Shown here: positions 49,442-60,806 of the stretch, in pieces
Numbering within the stretch: the first letter of the stretch is position 1
How the letters are laid out: every line of letters starts with the position of its first letter
Assembly (NCBI RefSeq): GCF_002224245.2
Contig: NZ_NKHK02000001.1
Location: 248,001 to 312,000 of the forward strand
DNA length: 64,000 nucleotides
Source: Moraxella sp. VT-16-12
GTDB taxonomy: Bacteria; Pseudomonadota; Gammaproteobacteria; Pseudomonadales; Moraxellaceae
Reading direction: 5' to 3'
The notes under the pieces: model-generated
Database searches by the model: none
Told to the model about the DNA's origin: nothing
The model's input: only the letters and a program-made list of their open reading frames with translations
Position numbers and translations under genes: made by a program

Positions 49442-49737
49442 TCAAATCAAGATGATGTTAATTTTTTGCAAGCTATCTTTTAGCCAAACTGCCAAATCAT
49501 GAGTTTTAATAAAAACACATTTCTTTGTCAATCTGCCTTTAATGCCAACAAATTGACAAGTTGTGAAGTCATCATCAACATAAGGGGCATCATCTGACAA
49601 ATAAATGGCATTGCCATTTAAATCTTGTCAGTCATACCTAAAAAGCCATCTTGCAAATACAGGGGCAGTTCCCCATATTTTAATTCTGCTTCAATGGTGT
49701 ACAGCTTAGTAAGATTAATATCTGGACTATTTGTCAT
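49442..49737 (-). pseudogene. Frameshifted small gene downstream of topA
   Basis: A broken reading frame overlapping the end of topA. From ATG at 49737 the frame encodes about 37 residues starting [16 protein letters not shown] and meets TAA at 49618-49620. A second frame, open from about 49624 to TGA at 49442-49444, continues in coding style (NGNAIYLSDDAPYVDDD, then FIKTHDLAVWLKD). Adding one base (or removing two) near 49624 would join the two into a protein of about 97 residues. The family is not recognised. It may be a true mutation or a sequencing error. It explains most of the gap between the AGCS terminator and topA. Confidence 0.6.
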
Positions 49738-52378
49738 TGACCCACGCCCCATGTCGCCACATCAAGGCAAATTTGGTCATCTTGCCATCTTTTTCTGAGC
49801 CAATATACTGCTCGCCTAGCTTTCTAGACCAACGCACGATGGTTGGATTGCCCTCATTATCCGTCTCTGGGGCAGTCAAAAGATAGTGAAATTTGGGGTC
49901 AAGCTCATCTTGAACGCCTTTTAATTCGCTCACCTTTGGTGGACGAGTTTCACGCACTTTGGGGAATTTAGATGCTGCTAAAAACAAACCTGCCGCCCCT
50001 TCACGCAAAATATAATGGTCGTCAAACTTGGCAGAGCGAAGATGTGGCATGGCAATCGGCGTCATGCGTGGCGGTGCTGCTTCGCCGTTTTTGAGTACTT
50101 TACGGGTATTATCACAGTTGTTGCAAGCAAAATACGCCCCAAAGCGTCCTGTTTTAAGTGCCATTTTGCCATCGCATTTGTCGCAATCAATGGTGGGTAC
50201 GTCCGTGTCTTGTTTGGTTTCAAACACGCCTTTTTCTAAGACATAACCATCACAATCAGGATTATTGCCACACACGTGCAGTTTTAAGCCGCCATCCACG
50301 ATATAGCCGTCCATGGCGGTGTTGCATTTAGGACAGCGTTTTTTGGTGAGCAAAGCGGTGATTTCGTCTGTTTCATCATCTAGCGTTTGACTGGCAAAGG
50401 CTTCTACGGGCATTAAATTTTTGGTGCCTTTGCAACGTTCTTTGGGGGGCAGGTTGTAGCCTGTACAACCCAAAAACACGCCCGTGCCCCCTGTGCGAAT
50501 CTGCATGGGGCGACCACATAAATCACACGCCACATCAGGCACATCGGTTGGGTCATTGGGTTTCATGCCGTCTTTGGTTTTGGCGGTTTCTAATTTGCCT
50601 TTAAAATCACCATAAAAATTATCCAGCACCGCTTTCCAGCTGCTTTGCCCTTGTGCCACATCATCTAGTTTGTCTTCTAAATGAGCCGTAAACGTATAAT
50701 CCATCAAATCCGGAAAACTGCCTATCAAACGGTCAGTAACGATATCACCCATTTTTTCGGCAAATAAGCGTTTGTTTTCGGTCTTGACATAACCACGCTC
50801 TTGAATGGTGGAGATGATGGACGCATAGGTGGATGGTCGCCCAATGCCCCGCTTTTCTAGCTCTTTGACAAGGCTGGCTTCGGTGTATCTGGCAGGGGGC
50901 TTGGTAAAATGCTGACTTGGCTCGATACTGTCCACCGCCAAAGTATCGCCCACTTTGACATCAGGCAGCATCACATCGTCTGTTTTGGCAGGGGGCAGCA
51001 CTTTGGTGTAGCCATCAAACACCATCACTCGCCCTTTGGCTTTTAATTCCACATCGGCACATTGCACGCTCAACGTTGCTGATTGGTATTTGGCAGGGGT
51101 CATCTGACACGCCACAAACTGTCGCCAAATCAGCTCATAAAGCCTTTGAGCATCTCGCTCCATGTCTTTTAATTGTGTTGATAAAATATGTACATCAGAA
51201 GGACGAATGGCTTCGTGAGCTTCTTGGGCATTTTGTTTGTTGCCATAGACGTTGGGCTTGGTGGGTAAATACGCTTGCCCATACTGACCATCAATAAACC
51301 CACGCACCGCCCCAATGGCATCAGCACTTAAAAAGGTACTGTCAGTACGCATATAGGTGATATAACCTGCTTCGTATAGTCGCTGAGCAAGGAGCATGGT
51401 TTTTTTGACATTAAAGCCTAAGCGAGTGCTGGCAGCTTGCTGTAAAGTGGAGGTGATAAATGGGGCGGATGGTTTGGATTGGGTGGGTTTTTCGTCTCGT
51501 TCGCTGACGATAAAGGGGTGGTTTTTTAACACTGCCACCACTTGCAAGGTTTGGCTTTCGTTTTTTAAAGATAGCTCTTTGCCGTTTTGTTTAACTGCTT
51601 CTAAGCGTATGATTTCATTATATTTTTCATGGTGGGTGTCGCTATGAATTTGCCAATACTCTTTTGGCACAAAAGCACGAATTTCTCGTTCTCTTTCCAC
51701 CACCAAACGTGTTGCCACGCTTTGCACACGCCCTGCTGACAAACCACGAGCCACTTTTGCCCATAAAAGGGGCGACACCATAAAGCCCACCACACGGTCC
51801 AAAAAACGCCGTGCTTGCTGAGCGTTTACCCTATCCATGTTGAGTGTGTCGGGGTGATTAAAGGCTTCGGTAATGGCGTTTTTGGTGATTTCGTTAAACA
51901 CCACACGGCGGTATTTGCTGTCATCACCACCAATGACTTCTTTTAAATGCCACGCAATGGCCTCTCCTTCACGGTCAAGGTCGGTTGCCAAATAAATGGT
52001 GTCGGCGTCTTTGGCTAGGGCTTTTAACTCTTTGATGACTTTGGTTTTGCTTGGTAAAATCTCATACTGTGCCACCCAATCATGCTCAGGGTCAACCCCC
52101 ATACGTCGCACTAGGGCATTTTGGGCTTTTTGTTCACGGCTAAGTCCTGTTTCATCAGCTTTTGTGGCACGTCCTGAGCCTGATACAGGCAAATCTCTGA
52201 CATGACCCACACTAGAACGGACAATGTAGCCACTCCCCAAATATTTGTTGATGGTTTTGGCTTTGGCAGGCGACTCCACAATGACCAAAGATTTGCCTTT
52301 GGCCAGATGAGGGGTGTTATCAGTTGTTGTCTTGGTGGTGGTTTTGTCGCCAGTGCTAGGTTTTTTGGGGAGTGCCAT
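49727..52378 (-). CDS. topA: DNA topoisomerase I
   Basis: Relaxes negative supercoils. The 883-residue type IA enzyme has a Toprim domain ([20 protein letters not shown] and [15 protein letters not shown]), and the active-site Tyr342 in [10 protein letters not shown]. Three C-terminal zinc-ribbon repeats are present ([17 protein letters not shown] and CDKCDGKM pairs, each with a second Cys pair). A winged or basic C-terminal domain ends [11 protein letters not shown]. The N-terminal 25 residues are Thr/Lys-rich. GTACAGGTAACTC precedes the ATG. It is divergent from metH; the stop overlaps the start of the broken gene downstream. Confidence 0.96.
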   Translation of the reverse strand: MALPKKPSTGDKTTTKTTTDNTPHLAKGKSLVIVESPAKAKTINKYLGSGYIVRSSVGHVRDLPVSGSGRATKADETGLSREQKAQNALVRRMGVDPEHDWVAQYEILPSKTKVIKELKALAKDADTIYLATDLDREGEAIAWHLKEVIGGDDSKYRRVVFNEITKNAITEAFNHPDTLNMDRVNAQQARRFLDRVVGFMVSPLLWAKVARGLSAGRVQSVATRLVVEREREIRAFVPKEYWQIHSDTHHEKYNEIIRLEAVKQNGKELSLKNESQTLQVVAVLKNHPFIVSERDEKPTQSKPSAPFITSTLQQAASTRLGFNVKKTMLLAQRLYEAGYITYMRTDSTFLSADAIGAVRGFIDGQYGQAYLPTKPNVYGNKQNAQEAHEAIRPSDVHILSTQLKDMERDAQRLYELIWRQFVACQMTPAKYQSATLSVQCADVELKAKGRVMVFDGYTKVLPPAKTDDVMLPDVKVGDTLAVDSIEPSQHFTKPPARYTEASLVKELEKRGIGRPSTYASIISTIQERGYVKTENKRLFAEKMGDIVTDRLIGSFPDLMDYTFTAHLEDKLDDVAQGQSSWKAVLDNFYGDFKGKLETAKTKDGMKPNDPTDVPDVACDLCGRPMQIRTGGTGVFLGCTGYNLPPKERCKGTKNLMPVEAFASQTLDDETDEITALLTKKRCPKCNTAMDGYIVDGGLKLHVCGNNPDCDGYVLEKGVFETKQDTDVPTIDCDKCDGKMALKTGRFGAYFACNNCDNTRKVLKNGEAAPPRMTPIAMPHLRSAKFDDHYILREGAAGLFLAASKFPKVRETRPPKVSELKGVQDELDPKFHYLLTAPETDNEGNPTIVRWSRKLGEQYIGSEKDGKMTKFALMWRHGAWVNDK

Positions 52379-52540
52379 GAGTTACCTGTACTTTGTTTTG
52401 TTATTTATCTTTTTTATAGTTATATGGCGTAACACGCATTTTGTCAATGGTTTTTTACAAAATTGGTAAGCTGATAACAGCAAAGATGACGACATAAACA
52501 CATTGCCTTAGAGCAAATATTAGTGAAAACACCATAAAAG

Positions 52541-52549
52541 TGCTATAAT
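52541..52549 (+). promoter_or_regulatory. Extended -10 promoter of metH
   Basis: TGCTATAAT is a perfect extended -10 element 29 bases before the metH start. Transcription would begin about 20 bases before the ATG, leaving too little leader for a cobalamin or SAM riboswitch. The -35 is poor, as is usual with an extended -10. Confidence 0.6.
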
Positions 52550-52578
52550 AGTCCATTTTTATTTTAATCAAGACCACC

Positions 52579-55500
52579 ATGAGCCAAACCTGTTGCCACA
52601 CCACCGATAAGCCCACCACGCACCAGCCACACAACCCTGCTAATTTTCGCTTAACGCCACCAACCAACTTCCCTTGTAAAGACTGCCAAATCACCGCCAA
52701 AGCGCGTTTGACTGCCCTGCTAAAAGAGCGAATTTTAATCCTAGATGGGGCAATGGGAACAGAAATCCAAAATTATAAACTTCAAGAAGCCGATTATCGG
52801 GGTGAGCGGTTTGCCAGTATCACCCAAGAAGTCAAGGGCAATAATGACTTGCTTGTCTTAACTCAGCCACAGATTATCCAAAATATCCACAAAAGTTATT
52901 TGCTTGCTGGGGCGGACATCATTGAAACCAACAGTTTTAATGGCACGCAAATCTCTATGGCGGATTATGGCATGCAAGATTTGGTGTATGAAATCAACAA
53001 AACCGCCGCCCAACTTGCTCGCAGTGTTGCCGATGAAATCAGCCAACAAGAGCCAGAAAAACCCAGATTTGTTGCAGGGGTGCTAGGCCCGACATCTCGC
53101 ACTTGCTCTATCTCGCCTGATGTCAATGACCCTGCTTTTCGTAATGTTACCTTTGATGAGTTGGTGGATAATTACACCGAAAGCACCTTGGCACTCATTG
53201 AAGGGGGCGTGGACATTATTTTGATTGAAACAGTGTTTGATACCCTAAACGCCAAAGCCGCCATTTTTGCCGTAACAGGGGTGTTTGAAGACATCGGCTT
53301 TGAACTTCCCATCATGATTAGTGGCACAATTACTGACGCATCAGGGCGGACGTTGTCAGGACAAACTGCCGAAGCCTTTTATAATTCCATTCGCCATGCC
53401 AAACCGCTGTCTGTGGGCTTTAACTGTGCCTTGGGGGCAGACGCTCTAAAACCGCACATTCAAACGCTCTCAGACATCGCTGATGTGTTTGTGTCGGCTC
53501 ACCCTAATGCAGGTCTGCCCAATGAGTTTGGTGAATATGATGAAACCGCCGAGCAAACATCTGGTATGCTTGAAGGCTTTGCCAAATCAGGCATTTTAAA
53601 TATCGTGGGGGGCTGTTGTGGTACCACGCCAGAGCATATCGCCGCCATCAAGCAAGTGGTTGAAAATTATCCACCACGCAAAATCCCTGATATTCCCCCA
53701 GCCTGCCGACTGTCAGGGCTAGAAGCCTTTAATATTACTCGTGATAGTTTGTTTGTCAATGTTGGTGAACGCACCAACGTTACCGGTTCTAAAAAATTTT
53801 TGCGACTGATTAAAGAAGAAAAATACGCCGAAGCCTTAGACGTGGCTCGCAATCAAGTAGAAGGTGGGGCTCAAATTGTTGATATTAACATGGACGAAGG
53901 CATGCTTGACAGCAAGCAAGCGATGATTCACTTTGTTAATTTAATCGCCAGTGAGCCAGATATTAGCCGTGTGCCACTGATGATTGATTCGTCAAAATGG
54001 GACATTTTGGAAGAAGGGCTAAAACGCACCCAAGGCAAAGCGGTGGTCAATTCCATTTCTTTAAAAGAAGGCTATGACGAGTTTGTAGAGAAGGCTCGCC
54101 TGTGTCAGCGTTATGGGGCGGCGATTATCGTCATGGCGTTTGATGAAGTCGGACAAGCCGACACTGAAAGCCGTAAGATTGAAATTTGTAAACGCTCTTA
54201 TGACATTTTGGTAAACGATGTGGGTTTTCCATCAGAAGACATCATCTTTGACCCCAATATTTTTGCGGTGGCGACAGGTATTGAAGAGCATAACAATTAT
54301 GGTGTGGATTTTATCAATGCCACCAAATGGATAACCGATAATCTGCCCAATGCCATGGTCTCAGGTGGCGTGTCTAACGTGTCGTTTAGTTTTCGTGGCA
54401 ACCCCATTCGTGAAGCCATTCATGCGGTGTTTTTGTATCACGCCATCAAAGCGGGCATGACGATGGGCATTGTCAATCCTGCTATGCTTGAACTGTATGA
54501 CGACATTCCCAAAAATGCCCGTGATGCCATTGAAGATGTGATTTTAAATCGCAATCAAGGCGACACAGGACAAGAAGCCACCGAACATTTGATGGAAGTT
54601 GCCGAAAGCTATCAAGCAGGTGGCAAGAAAAAAGATGGCTCGCAGGATTTGGCATGGCGAGAGTTGCCCGTAGAAAAACGCATTGAATATGCCTTGGTCA
54701 AAGGCATTACCACCTTTATTGACACTGACACCGAAGAAGCTCGGCTCAAATATCCCCGTCCGCTTGACGTGATTGAAGGACCACTCATGGACGGCATGAA
54801 TGTGGTGGGTGATTTGTTTGGTGAAGGTAAGCTATTTTTACCACAAGTGGTCAAATCCGCTCGGGTCATGAAACAAGCGGTGGCATGGCTACAACCTTAT
54901 ATTGAAGCTGAAAAAACCGAAGGCGAGTCCAAAGGCAAGGTTTTGATGGCAACCGTCAAAGGTGATGTGCATGACATTGGCAAAAACATTGTTGGCGTGG
55001 TGCTTGGCTGTAATGGCTATGAAGTGATTGATTTGGGCGTGATGGTGCCATGCGAAAAAATCCTAGACACCGCCATAGCCGAAAACGTGGACGTGATTGG
55101 GCTGTCAGGTCTTATTACCCCAAGCCTTGATGAGATGGTTTATGTCGCCAAACAAATGCAAGAGCGTGGCATGAATCTGCCCTTAATGATTGGTGGGGCG
55201 ACCACATCAAAAGCTCATACGGCGGTAAAAATTGAACCACAATACCAAAATGATGCGGTGATTTATGTAACAGACGCCAGCCGTTCGGTGGGTGTGGTAA
55301 CGACTTTATTATCCAAAGAAAAACGCCAAGCCTTTATTGACGAAACCCGAGCTGAATACGCCGCCGTGCGTGAACGCCTAGCCAATCGCAAACCCAAAGC
55401 CCCCAAACTCACCTACGCCCAGTCAATAGAGCAGGGTTTTAAATTTGATTGGGAAAACTACACGCCACCTACACCAAACAGACTTGGTCAGATTGTCTTT

Positions 55501-56358
55501 GATGATTATCCCTTAGAAAATTTATTGCCTTATATTGACTGGACACCGTTTTTTATTTCTTGGGGATTGGTGGGCAAATATCCCAAAATTTTTGATGATG
55601 ACGTGGTCGGTCAAGAAGCCAAAGACTTATTTGCCAATGCCAAAGCGATGATAGATAAGTTTATCAAAGAAAAAAGCGTAACCGCCAAAGCCGTTATCCG
55701 CCTTGCCCCTGCCAAACGTATCGCTTCTGATACAGTGGTGGTGTATGATGAAGAAGGCAATGAAGCCTTTCACTTTGAACACCTGCGTCAGCAGTCTGAC
55801 AAAAATAGCGGTAAGCCAAATTATAGTTTGGCGGACTTTATCTCACCAAATGGCAATGATTATTTGGGCGGATTTACCGTCTCCATCTTTGGGGCAGAAG
55901 AGCTTGCCAACGACTATAAGGCAAAAGGCGATGATTATAGTGCGATTATGGTGCAAGCGGTGTGTGATAGATTTGCCGAAAGTTTTGCCGAAAAGCTCCA
56001 CGAGATGATTCGTAAAGAAATTTGGGGCTATCAAGTAGATGAAAATTTAACCAACGAAGAGCTTATTAAAGAAAAATATGTGGGCATTCGTCCTGCCCCC
56101 GGCTACCCTGCCTGTCCAGAACACACCGAAAAAGGCAAATTGTTTGATTGGCTAGACACCACAAAGGCAATCGGTACTTATCTGACCGAAAGCTATGCGA
56201 TGTGGCCGCCGTCTAGCGTGTCGGGCTTTTATTATAGCCACCCTGACAGCACCTATTTTAATATTGGTAAAATCAGTCCTGACCAACTAGAAGACTATGC
56301 CAAACGTAAGGGTTGGGATATAAAGACAGCAGAGAAGTGGCTGGCTCCGAATTTGTGA
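52579..56358 (+). CDS. metH: Cobalamin-dependent methionine synthase
   Basis: Transfers methyl from 5-methyltetrahydrofolate to homocysteine through methylcobalamin. All four modules are present in 1259 residues. The homocysteine domain has [20 protein letters not shown] and the zinc Cys pair [10 protein letters not shown] (346-347). The pterin domain has [16 protein letters not shown]. The cobalamin domain has GDVHDIGKN, with His798 as the axial ligand. The activation domain has [16 protein letters not shown]. The N-terminus carries about 40 extra residues with CC and CKDC motifs compared with E. coli MetH, and no later ATG fits. Adenosyl-methionine made by MetK serves in reactivation. Confidence 0.96.
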   Translation: MSQTCCHTTDKPTTHQPHNPANFRLTPPTNFPCKDCQITAKARLTALLKERILILDGAMGTEIQNYKLQEADYRGERFASITQEVKGNNDLLVLTQPQIIQNIHKSYLLAGADIIETNSFNGTQISMADYGMQDLVYEINKTAAQLARSVADEISQQEPEKPRFVAGVLGPTSRTCSISPDVNDPAFRNVTFDELVDNYTESTLALIEGGVDIILIETVFDTLNAKAAIFAVTGVFEDIGFELPIMISGTITDASGRTLSGQTAEAFYNSIRHAKPLSVGFNCALGADALKPHIQTLSDIADVFVSAHPNAGLPNEFGEYDETAEQTSGMLEGFAKSGILNIVGGCCGTTPEHIAAIKQVVENYPPRKIPDIPPACRLSGLEAFNITRDSLFVNVGERTNVTGSKKFLRLIKEEKYAEALDVARNQVEGGAQIVDINMDEGMLDSKQAMIHFVNLIASEPDISRVPLMIDSSKWDILEEGLKRTQGKAVVNSISLKEGYDEFVEKARLCQRYGAAIIVMAFDEVGQADTESRKIEICKRSYDILVNDVGFPSEDIIFDPNIFAVATGIEEHNNYGVDFINATKWITDNLPNAMVSGGVSNVSFSFRGNPIREAIHAVFLYHAIKAGMTMGIVNPAMLELYDDIPKNARDAIEDVILNRNQGDTGQEATEHLMEVAESYQAGGKKKDGSQDLAWRELPVEKRIEYALVKGITTFIDTDTEEARLKYPRPLDVIEGPLMDGMNVVGDLFGEGKLFLPQVVKSARVMKQAVAWLQPYIEAEKTEGESKGKVLMATVKGDVHDIGKNIVGVVLGCNGYEVIDLGVMVPCEKILDTAIAENVDVIGLSGLITPSLDEMVYVAKQMQERGMNLPLMIGGATTSKAHTAVKIEPQYQNDAVIYVTDASRSVGVVTTLLSKEKRQAFIDETRAEYAAVRERLANRKPKAPKLTYAQSIEQGFKFDWENYTPPTPNRLGQIVFDDYPLENLLPYIDWTPFFISWGLVGKYPKIFDDDVVGQEAKDLFANAKAMIDKFIKEKSVTAKAVIRLAPAKRIASDTVVVYDEEGNEAFHFEHLRQQSDKNSGKPNYSLADFISPNGNDYLGGFTVSIFGAEELANDYKAKGDDYSAIMVQAVCDRFAESFAEKLHEMIRKEIWGYQVDENLTNEELIKEKYVGIRPAPGYPACPEHTEKGKLFDWLDTTKAIGTYLTESYAMWPPSSVSGFYYSHPDSTYFNIGKISPDQLEDYAKRKGWDIKTAEKWLAPNL

Positions 56359-56426
56359 ACTTGGGAATGATTTTTGCACATTATGATATGATTTTTATAT
56401 GATAATTGATAAGCTAAGGAGCTATT

Positions 56427-56852
56427 ATGTTTAAAAGTGTGTTTAAAAAATCCTTGTATATTACCTTTGTCATGTCAGCACCGATAGCCTATGCTATGCC
56501 AGATTTAACAGGCTGGCAACATGTATCCACTAGTAACACAGTCCATATTTATATGTCGCCCAAATATATGAGCAAAGTCGGACATAAAAAAGTGGAAGCG
56601 TGGGAGACGTTTGTTTTTTATCAAAATGATGTTGATATGCAGATGTACATAGGTGAGTATTCTAAGTCTTTGGTAGTATATGACTGTGCAACACGCTCTT
56701 TTGGGACAAAACAAAGGGTGTCTTACACCCAAACAGGGCAGGTAAAACTTTCTGGCTCAATCCTCGATTATCAAGTCAAGATGCAGAGAGTTATCCCACA
56801 GAGCGTGGGGGAGACTCAGCTAAACTATGCCTGCTCACAGTTTGGCTGGTAA
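56427..56852 (+). CDS. Secreted protein with possible surface-adhesin-E-like domain
   Basis: A 141-residue protein with a signal peptide (cleavage near AYA-MPDLTG). The mature part is small and beta-rich, with Trp near the start (GWQHVS), then EAWETFVFYQNDVD and VYDCATRSFGTKQRV. Two Cys (CATR and near the end YACSQFGW) could form one disulfide. The layout resembles the adhesin-E-like family of small secreted proteins in Moraxella, Acinetobacter and Haemophilus, but this is from memory. AAGGAGCTATT gives a strong ribosome site. Confidence 0.55.
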   Translation: MFKSVFKKSLYITFVMSAPIAYAMPDLTGWQHVSTSNTVHIYMSPKYMSKVGHKKVEAWETFVFYQNDVDMQMYIGEYSKSLVVYDCATRSFGTKQRVSYTQTGQVKLSGSILDYQVKMQRVIPQSVGETQLNYACSQFGW

Positions 56853-56948
56853 AACCCCTTGCAAAGTGCTTAAATTTCATGTATGGTATAGATGTCTGAT
56901 GTGATTTGTCAGACACCTTTTTATTAGCTCATGACCAAGGAGAGTATC

Positions 56949-58463
56949 ATGCGTTATGCCAATCCCAATACCGAAGGTGCAAAAGTTAATTTTAAAGCCC
57001 AATACGACAACTTTATCGGTGGCAAATGGGTTGCCCCTGTTAAAGGTGAGTATTTTGATGACATTTCACCTGTTGATGGTAAAGCCTTTGCTAAAGTCGC
57101 AGATTCAACAGCAGAAGACATTGAGCTTGCCTTAGATGCTGCTCATGCTGCTGCTCCAACATGGAATAAGTCATCACCAACTGAGCGTTCCAATCTATTA
57201 TTAAAAATCGCTGACCGTTTGGAGCAAAATTTAGAGCTTTTGGCGGTGGCTGAGACGTGGGAAAACGGTAAGCCTGTGCGTGAAACCTTGGCGGCGGACA
57301 TTCCTTTGGCGATTGACCATTTTCGCTATTTTGCAGGCTGTATCCGTGTCCAAGAAGGCGGTATTTCTCCGATTGATGATGACACTGTCGCTTATCATTT
57401 TAATGAGCCACTTGGTGTGGTGGGACAGATTATCCCTTGGAACTTCCCCATTTTGATGGCGGCTTGGAAAATCGCCCCAGCCCTTGCCGCTGGTAACTGT
57501 ATCGTGCTAAAACCTGCCGAGCAGACACCTGTGAGTATTTTGGTATTGGTTGAGTTGATTGAAGATTTGTTGCCAGCAGGCGTGCTAAATATCGTCAATG
57601 GCGATGGTCTAAAAGTGGGTAAGCCGCTTGCTACCAACCCACGCATTGCCAAGATTGCCTTTACTGGCTCAACCGAAGTCGGTCAGTACATCATGCAGTA
57701 CGCCACCGAAAACATCATTCCTGTAACTTTGGAGCTTGGTGGTAAATCGCCCAACATTTTCTTTGCTGATGTGATGGACAAAGACGATGAGTTTTTGGAT
57801 AAGGCATTGGAAGGCTTTGCTATGTTTGCCCTCAACCAAGGCGAAGTGTGCACTTGCCCATCTCGTGCTTTGGTGCATGAGAGCATTGCTGATAAGTTCT
57901 TGGTAAAAGCCATTGAGCGTGTCAAAAACATCAAAACAGGACATCCATTAGACACCGAGACGATGATTGGGGCTCAGGCGTCCACCGAACAGCAAGAAAA
58001 AATCTTGCGTTATATTGACATCGGCAAGGGCGAAGGAGCAACGCTATTGACAGGTGGTGGCGAACGCAAAGAAAATACCGATGGCGGATTTTATATTGAG
58101 CCAACCGTCTTTAAAGGCACTAACGACATGCAGGTGTTCCGTGATGAAATCTTTGGACCTGTACTGACCGTTACCACCTTTAAAGACTTTGACGAAGCCA
58201 TGAAGATTGCTAATGACACCATGTATGGCTTGGGTGCTGGCGTGTGGTCTCGTGATGTCAATACCGCTTATCGTGCAGGACGTGCCATACAGGCAGGTCG
58301 TGTGTGGACAAACTGCTATCACATTTATCCTGCACACGCAGCCTTTGGCGGTTACAAAAAGTCAGGCATTGGACGAGAAAATCACAAGATGATGCTTAGC
58401 TATTATCAGCAAACCAAAAACTTGCTGGTCAGCTATTCGCCAAAAGCGATGGGCTTTTTCTAA
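56949..58463 (+). CDS. aldB: Aldehyde dehydrogenase, AldB/ExaC type
   Basis: An NAD(P)-dependent aldehyde dehydrogenase of 504 residues, close to AldB and ExaC, which oxidise acetaldehyde and related aldehydes to acids. Motifs: [20 protein letters not shown] in the Rossmann fold, FTGSTEVGQ, catalytic base Glu262 in LELGGKSPN, and catalytic Cys301 in [11 protein letters not shown], the AldB-type spelling. I start at ATG 56949, which has AAGGAGAGTATC upstream; the earlier in-frame start at 56931 lacks one. No alcohol dehydrogenase is adjacent. Confidence 0.93.
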   Translation: MRYANPNTEGAKVNFKAQYDNFIGGKWVAPVKGEYFDDISPVDGKAFAKVADSTAEDIELALDAAHAAAPTWNKSSPTERSNLLLKIADRLEQNLELLAVAETWENGKPVRETLAADIPLAIDHFRYFAGCIRVQEGGISPIDDDTVAYHFNEPLGVVGQIIPWNFPILMAAWKIAPALAAGNCIVLKPAEQTPVSILVLVELIEDLLPAGVLNIVNGDGLKVGKPLATNPRIAKIAFTGSTEVGQYIMQYATENIIPVTLELGGKSPNIFFADVMDKDDEFLDKALEGFAMFALNQGEVCTCPSRALVHESIADKFLVKAIERVKNIKTGHPLDTETMIGAQASTEQQEKILRYIDIGKGEGATLLTGGGERKENTDGGFYIEPTVFKGTNDMQVFRDEIFGPVLTVTTFKDFDEAMKIANDTMYGLGAGVWSRDVNTAYRAGRAIQAGRVWTNCYHIYPAHAAFGGYKKSGIGRENHKMMLSYYQQTKNLLVSYSPKAMGFF

Positions 58464-58482
58464 TCACAGCAAGCCAAACATC

Positions 58483-58513
58483 AACAAAGTCTCCATTTGG
58501 GGACTTTGTTTTT
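58483..58513 (+). terminator. Terminator of the aldehyde dehydrogenase gene
   Basis: A 12-bp stem (58483-58494 with 58499-58510, one G-U pair) with an ATTT loop is followed by TTT. It starts 20 bases after the stop codon. Confidence 0.88.
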
Positions 58514-58633
58514 GTGAAAAAGTGATGGATTTAATGGCATTGGTCATCATTTGGATAGATTTGTGATACAATTAACCTAAATAATAGTAAATTTAGTAAC
58601 AGCAAATTTATGTAAATTATCAAGGGGTTTGTG

Positions 58634-59302
58634 ATGAAAAAACTTGCTTATGTCATGACAAGTGGTTTGCTTGTATCAGTCATGCTATTTGGTTGTCAAA
58701 AAGAAGATACAGAAGCCAAAAAGCAGCTCGCTCAAATGCAACAAGAGTTAGAAGAACAAAAACGTATCACCGCCGAAATGCAGGCAAAAGCACTCAAAGA
58801 GCAAAGCGAAAAGGAACAAGCACAAGCCGAGCATGAGCAAGAAGAACTCCAAAAAGAAATAGAGCAAAAAGGGCAAAACAAAGAGACCAACAATCAAGCC
58901 CAAAAAGCCCCAGCTCCCACCCAAAGAGATGCCAGCACCCAAGAAGAAAAAGCCCAAACTGCTCCGCCCAAGCCCCAACCCAAAAAAATCACCGAAAAAA
59001 TCGTGCGTTATCCTGCCACAGTTGTAACCAGTTCAGGTTATGGTCAGTTGTCATTGCGTGGCGAGCCATCAACCAAGGGTATTGAAGTGGGGGTGCTTGA
59101 TGATGGCGATGAAGTGCTAGTTACCGCCAAGACCAGTAAATGTGAAGTGATTGGCAGGGTAGAAGGCTGTTGGGTCAAGGTGGACATCAATGGCATCAAG
59201 GGCTATATGTTTGATGGTTATCTCAATCGTGAAGTATTATCGCAAGCAGAAAAAGAAAATCTCTATGGCGGTCAAGAAGGGCAAGACGAATACACTTATT
59301 AA
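58634..59302 (+). CDS. Lipoprotein with coiled coil and SH3-like domain
   Basis: A 222-residue lipoprotein (signal ending VMLFGC, Cys21). Residues about 25-85 are a Glu/Gln/Lys-rich coiled coil, followed by a disordered Gln/Pro/Ala-rich linker. Residues about 125-200 form a bacterial SH3-like domain (SSGYGQLSLRGEPSTKG, VLDDGDEVLVTAK, GCWVKVDINGIKGYMFDGYL). Such proteins bind cell wall or other envelope partners. I start at ATG 58634; a GTG lies just before it. CAAGGGGTTTGTG precedes it. An extended -10 (TGATACAAT near 58564-58572) is the likely promoter. Confidence 0.8.
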   Translation: MKKLAYVMTSGLLVSVMLFGCQKEDTEAKKQLAQMQQELEEQKRITAEMQAKALKEQSEKEQAQAEHEQEELQKEIEQKGQNKETNNQAQKAPAPTQRDASTQEEKAQTAPPKPQPKKITEKIVRYPATVVTSSGYGQLSLRGEPSTKGIEVGVLDDGDEVLVTAKTSKCEVIGRVEGCWVKVDINGIKGYMFDGYLNREVLSQAEKENLYGGQEGQDEYTY

Positions 59303-59388
59303 GTGATGACTTTGCCGTCATTCATGAGTTTTTGATTTTACTGTGTGGTGTGGAAAGTTTTATCAAAGGAGAGATGGGTTTGAAGTGG

Positions 59389-60099
59389 TTATGATAGCTC
59401 TGCCCATTTTTCTTTATCTTTAAACATGCATTCATCAAAGACCACGCAAGAGCCACATTTTGGCGAGCGTGCCATACAAGTATAACGTCCATGTAAAATC
59501 AAATAATGATGAGCGTCCACCAAAAATTGGTTAGGAATGCGTTTCATCAAGGCATTTTCTACCGCCAGCACTGTTTTACCTGTGGCAAGTCCTGTGCGAT
59601 TACCCACCCGAAAAATATGCGTATCCACCGCCATCACAGGCTCACCAAAGGCAGTGTTTAAAACCACATTGGCGGTTTTGCGACCAACGCCCGCCAAGGC
59701 TTCTAGCTCGCCTCTGGTGCGTGGTACTTGCCCGCCATGTTTGTCTAGCAAATCTTGGCAAGTTTTGATGACATTGGCAGCTTTTGAGTTGTACAGACCG
59801 ATGGAGCTGATGTGGCTTTTTAGACCTTCCAGACCCAAATCCAAAATCGCTTGTGGGGTGTTGGCGACTTTAAATAGCTTGTCGGTGGCGATATTGACGC
59901 TTTTGTCGGTGGCTTGGGCAGAGAGCATGACGGCGATGAGCAGCTCAAAATCGGAGCTATAATTTAGCTCGGTAACTGGCTCTTTGATGTGCTGGCTTAA
60001 TTTTTCAAAAAACGCCAAACGTTTGGTGGTATTCATGGAGCGCGATGGTGGCGTGTCGGCAGTTTTGGCGATGGCAAGTTTGGTTTTTGTTTTAGTCAT
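59389..60099 (-). CDS. nth: Endonuclease III
   Basis: DNA glycosylase/AP lyase that removes oxidised pyrimidines. The 236-residue protein has the helix-hairpin-helix LAGVGRKTANVVLN with catalytic Lys141, catalytic Asp159 in AVDTHIFRV, and the 4Fe-4S ligands Cys208, Cys215, Cys218 and Cys224 (C-x6-C-x2-C-x5-C). E. coli Nth (211 residues) corresponds to a start near residue 22 here (60036); the first ATG at 60099 is also possible. Neither has a clear ribosome site. The gene is divergent from the phosphopantetheinyl transferase. Confidence 0.95.
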   Translation of the reverse strand: MTKTKTKLAIAKTADTPPSRSMNTTKRLAFFEKLSQHIKEPVTELNYSSDFELLIAVMLSAQATDKSVNIATDKLFKVANTPQAILDLGLEGLKSHISSIGLYNSKAANVIKTCQDLLDKHGGQVPRTRGELEALAGVGRKTANVVLNTAFGEPVMAVDTHIFRVGNRTGLATGKTVLAVENALMKRIPNQFLVDAHHYLILHGRYTCMARSPKCGSCVVFDECMFKDKEKWAELS

Positions 60100-60188
60100 G
60101 GTGGTTTATCAGGAAAGTGGCAAGAAAATGGCTAGACAAAAAATCAGGGCTATTATACCATAAGTTAATTTTGGGATTTTGTTCACCA

Positions 60189-60782
60189 ATGATTTATCTG
60201 CACCATACACCACTTAGCAGGATTTTATCAAAAAATATCACACAAGTAAGCAAAAGCGACCGTGATACCATCCGTGAGTATCGCCATAAGATTTTAACTG
60301 CCTTTTGTCAATCCCATAATCTGCCCACGCCCATTTATGACAAACACGCCTTTGGTAAGCCTTTTATTGCCAATGCACCACTTGCTTTTAATCAGTCGCA
60401 CTGTGTGAGTGATTATGTGCTTGTTTATAGTTTGACCATTTTGGATGTTGGTGTGGACATAGAAAATATTCATAGAAAGCCAAATTTTATGGCATTGGCA
60501 AAACGCTATTTTCATGATAAGGAATATCAGCTTTGGCAAAAGTCTCACTATAATACACATCTGTGGTTTAAGCTTTGGACCATCAAAGAAGCGGTCTTAA
60601 AAGCTCATGGTTTGGGTATTCGTCTTAATTTAAATGAGCTTAATGCCATATTTATCCGTGATGATGGCGGATATGTCTGTCATGATAAACTTGGCAAGTT
60701 TTATTTTAAAAATTTGATGATAAATGATTGTGTGATAACGGTGGCGTTTCAAAAACCATCTTTTGACATTATTAATGTATAA
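60189..60782 (+). CDS. 4'-phosphopantetheinyl transferase superfamily protein
   Basis: A 197-residue Sfp-type transferase that attaches phosphopantetheine from CoA to carrier proteins. The magnesium and CoA sites are present: FNQSH (67-71), GVDIE with Asp90 and Glu92, and WTIKEAVLKAHGLG (130-143). The ATG at 60189 gives a standard N-terminus; an in-frame ATG at 60117 would add 24 unlikely residues overlapping the promoter. No polyketide or nonribosomal peptide genes occur in the window, so its target may be fatty-acid ACP or a carrier elsewhere. The Shine-Dalgarno is weak. Confidence 0.85.
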   Translation: MIYLHHTPLSRILSKNITQVSKSDRDTIREYRHKILTAFCQSHNLPTPIYDKHAFGKPFIANAPLAFNQSHCVSDYVLVYSLTILDVGVDIENIHRKPNFMALAKRYFHDKEYQLWQKSHYNTHLWFKLWTIKEAVLKAHGLGIRLNLNELNAIFIRDDGGYVCHDKLGKFYFKNLMINDCVITVAFQKPSFDIINV

Positions 60783-60806
60783 AATATCAAAGTATAAAAT
60801 TAAAGT

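Noticed and set aside
52379-52578. Possible cobalamin riboswitch upstream of metH
   Set aside because: No B12-box-like sequence is seen, and the extended -10 leaves only about 20 bases of leader.
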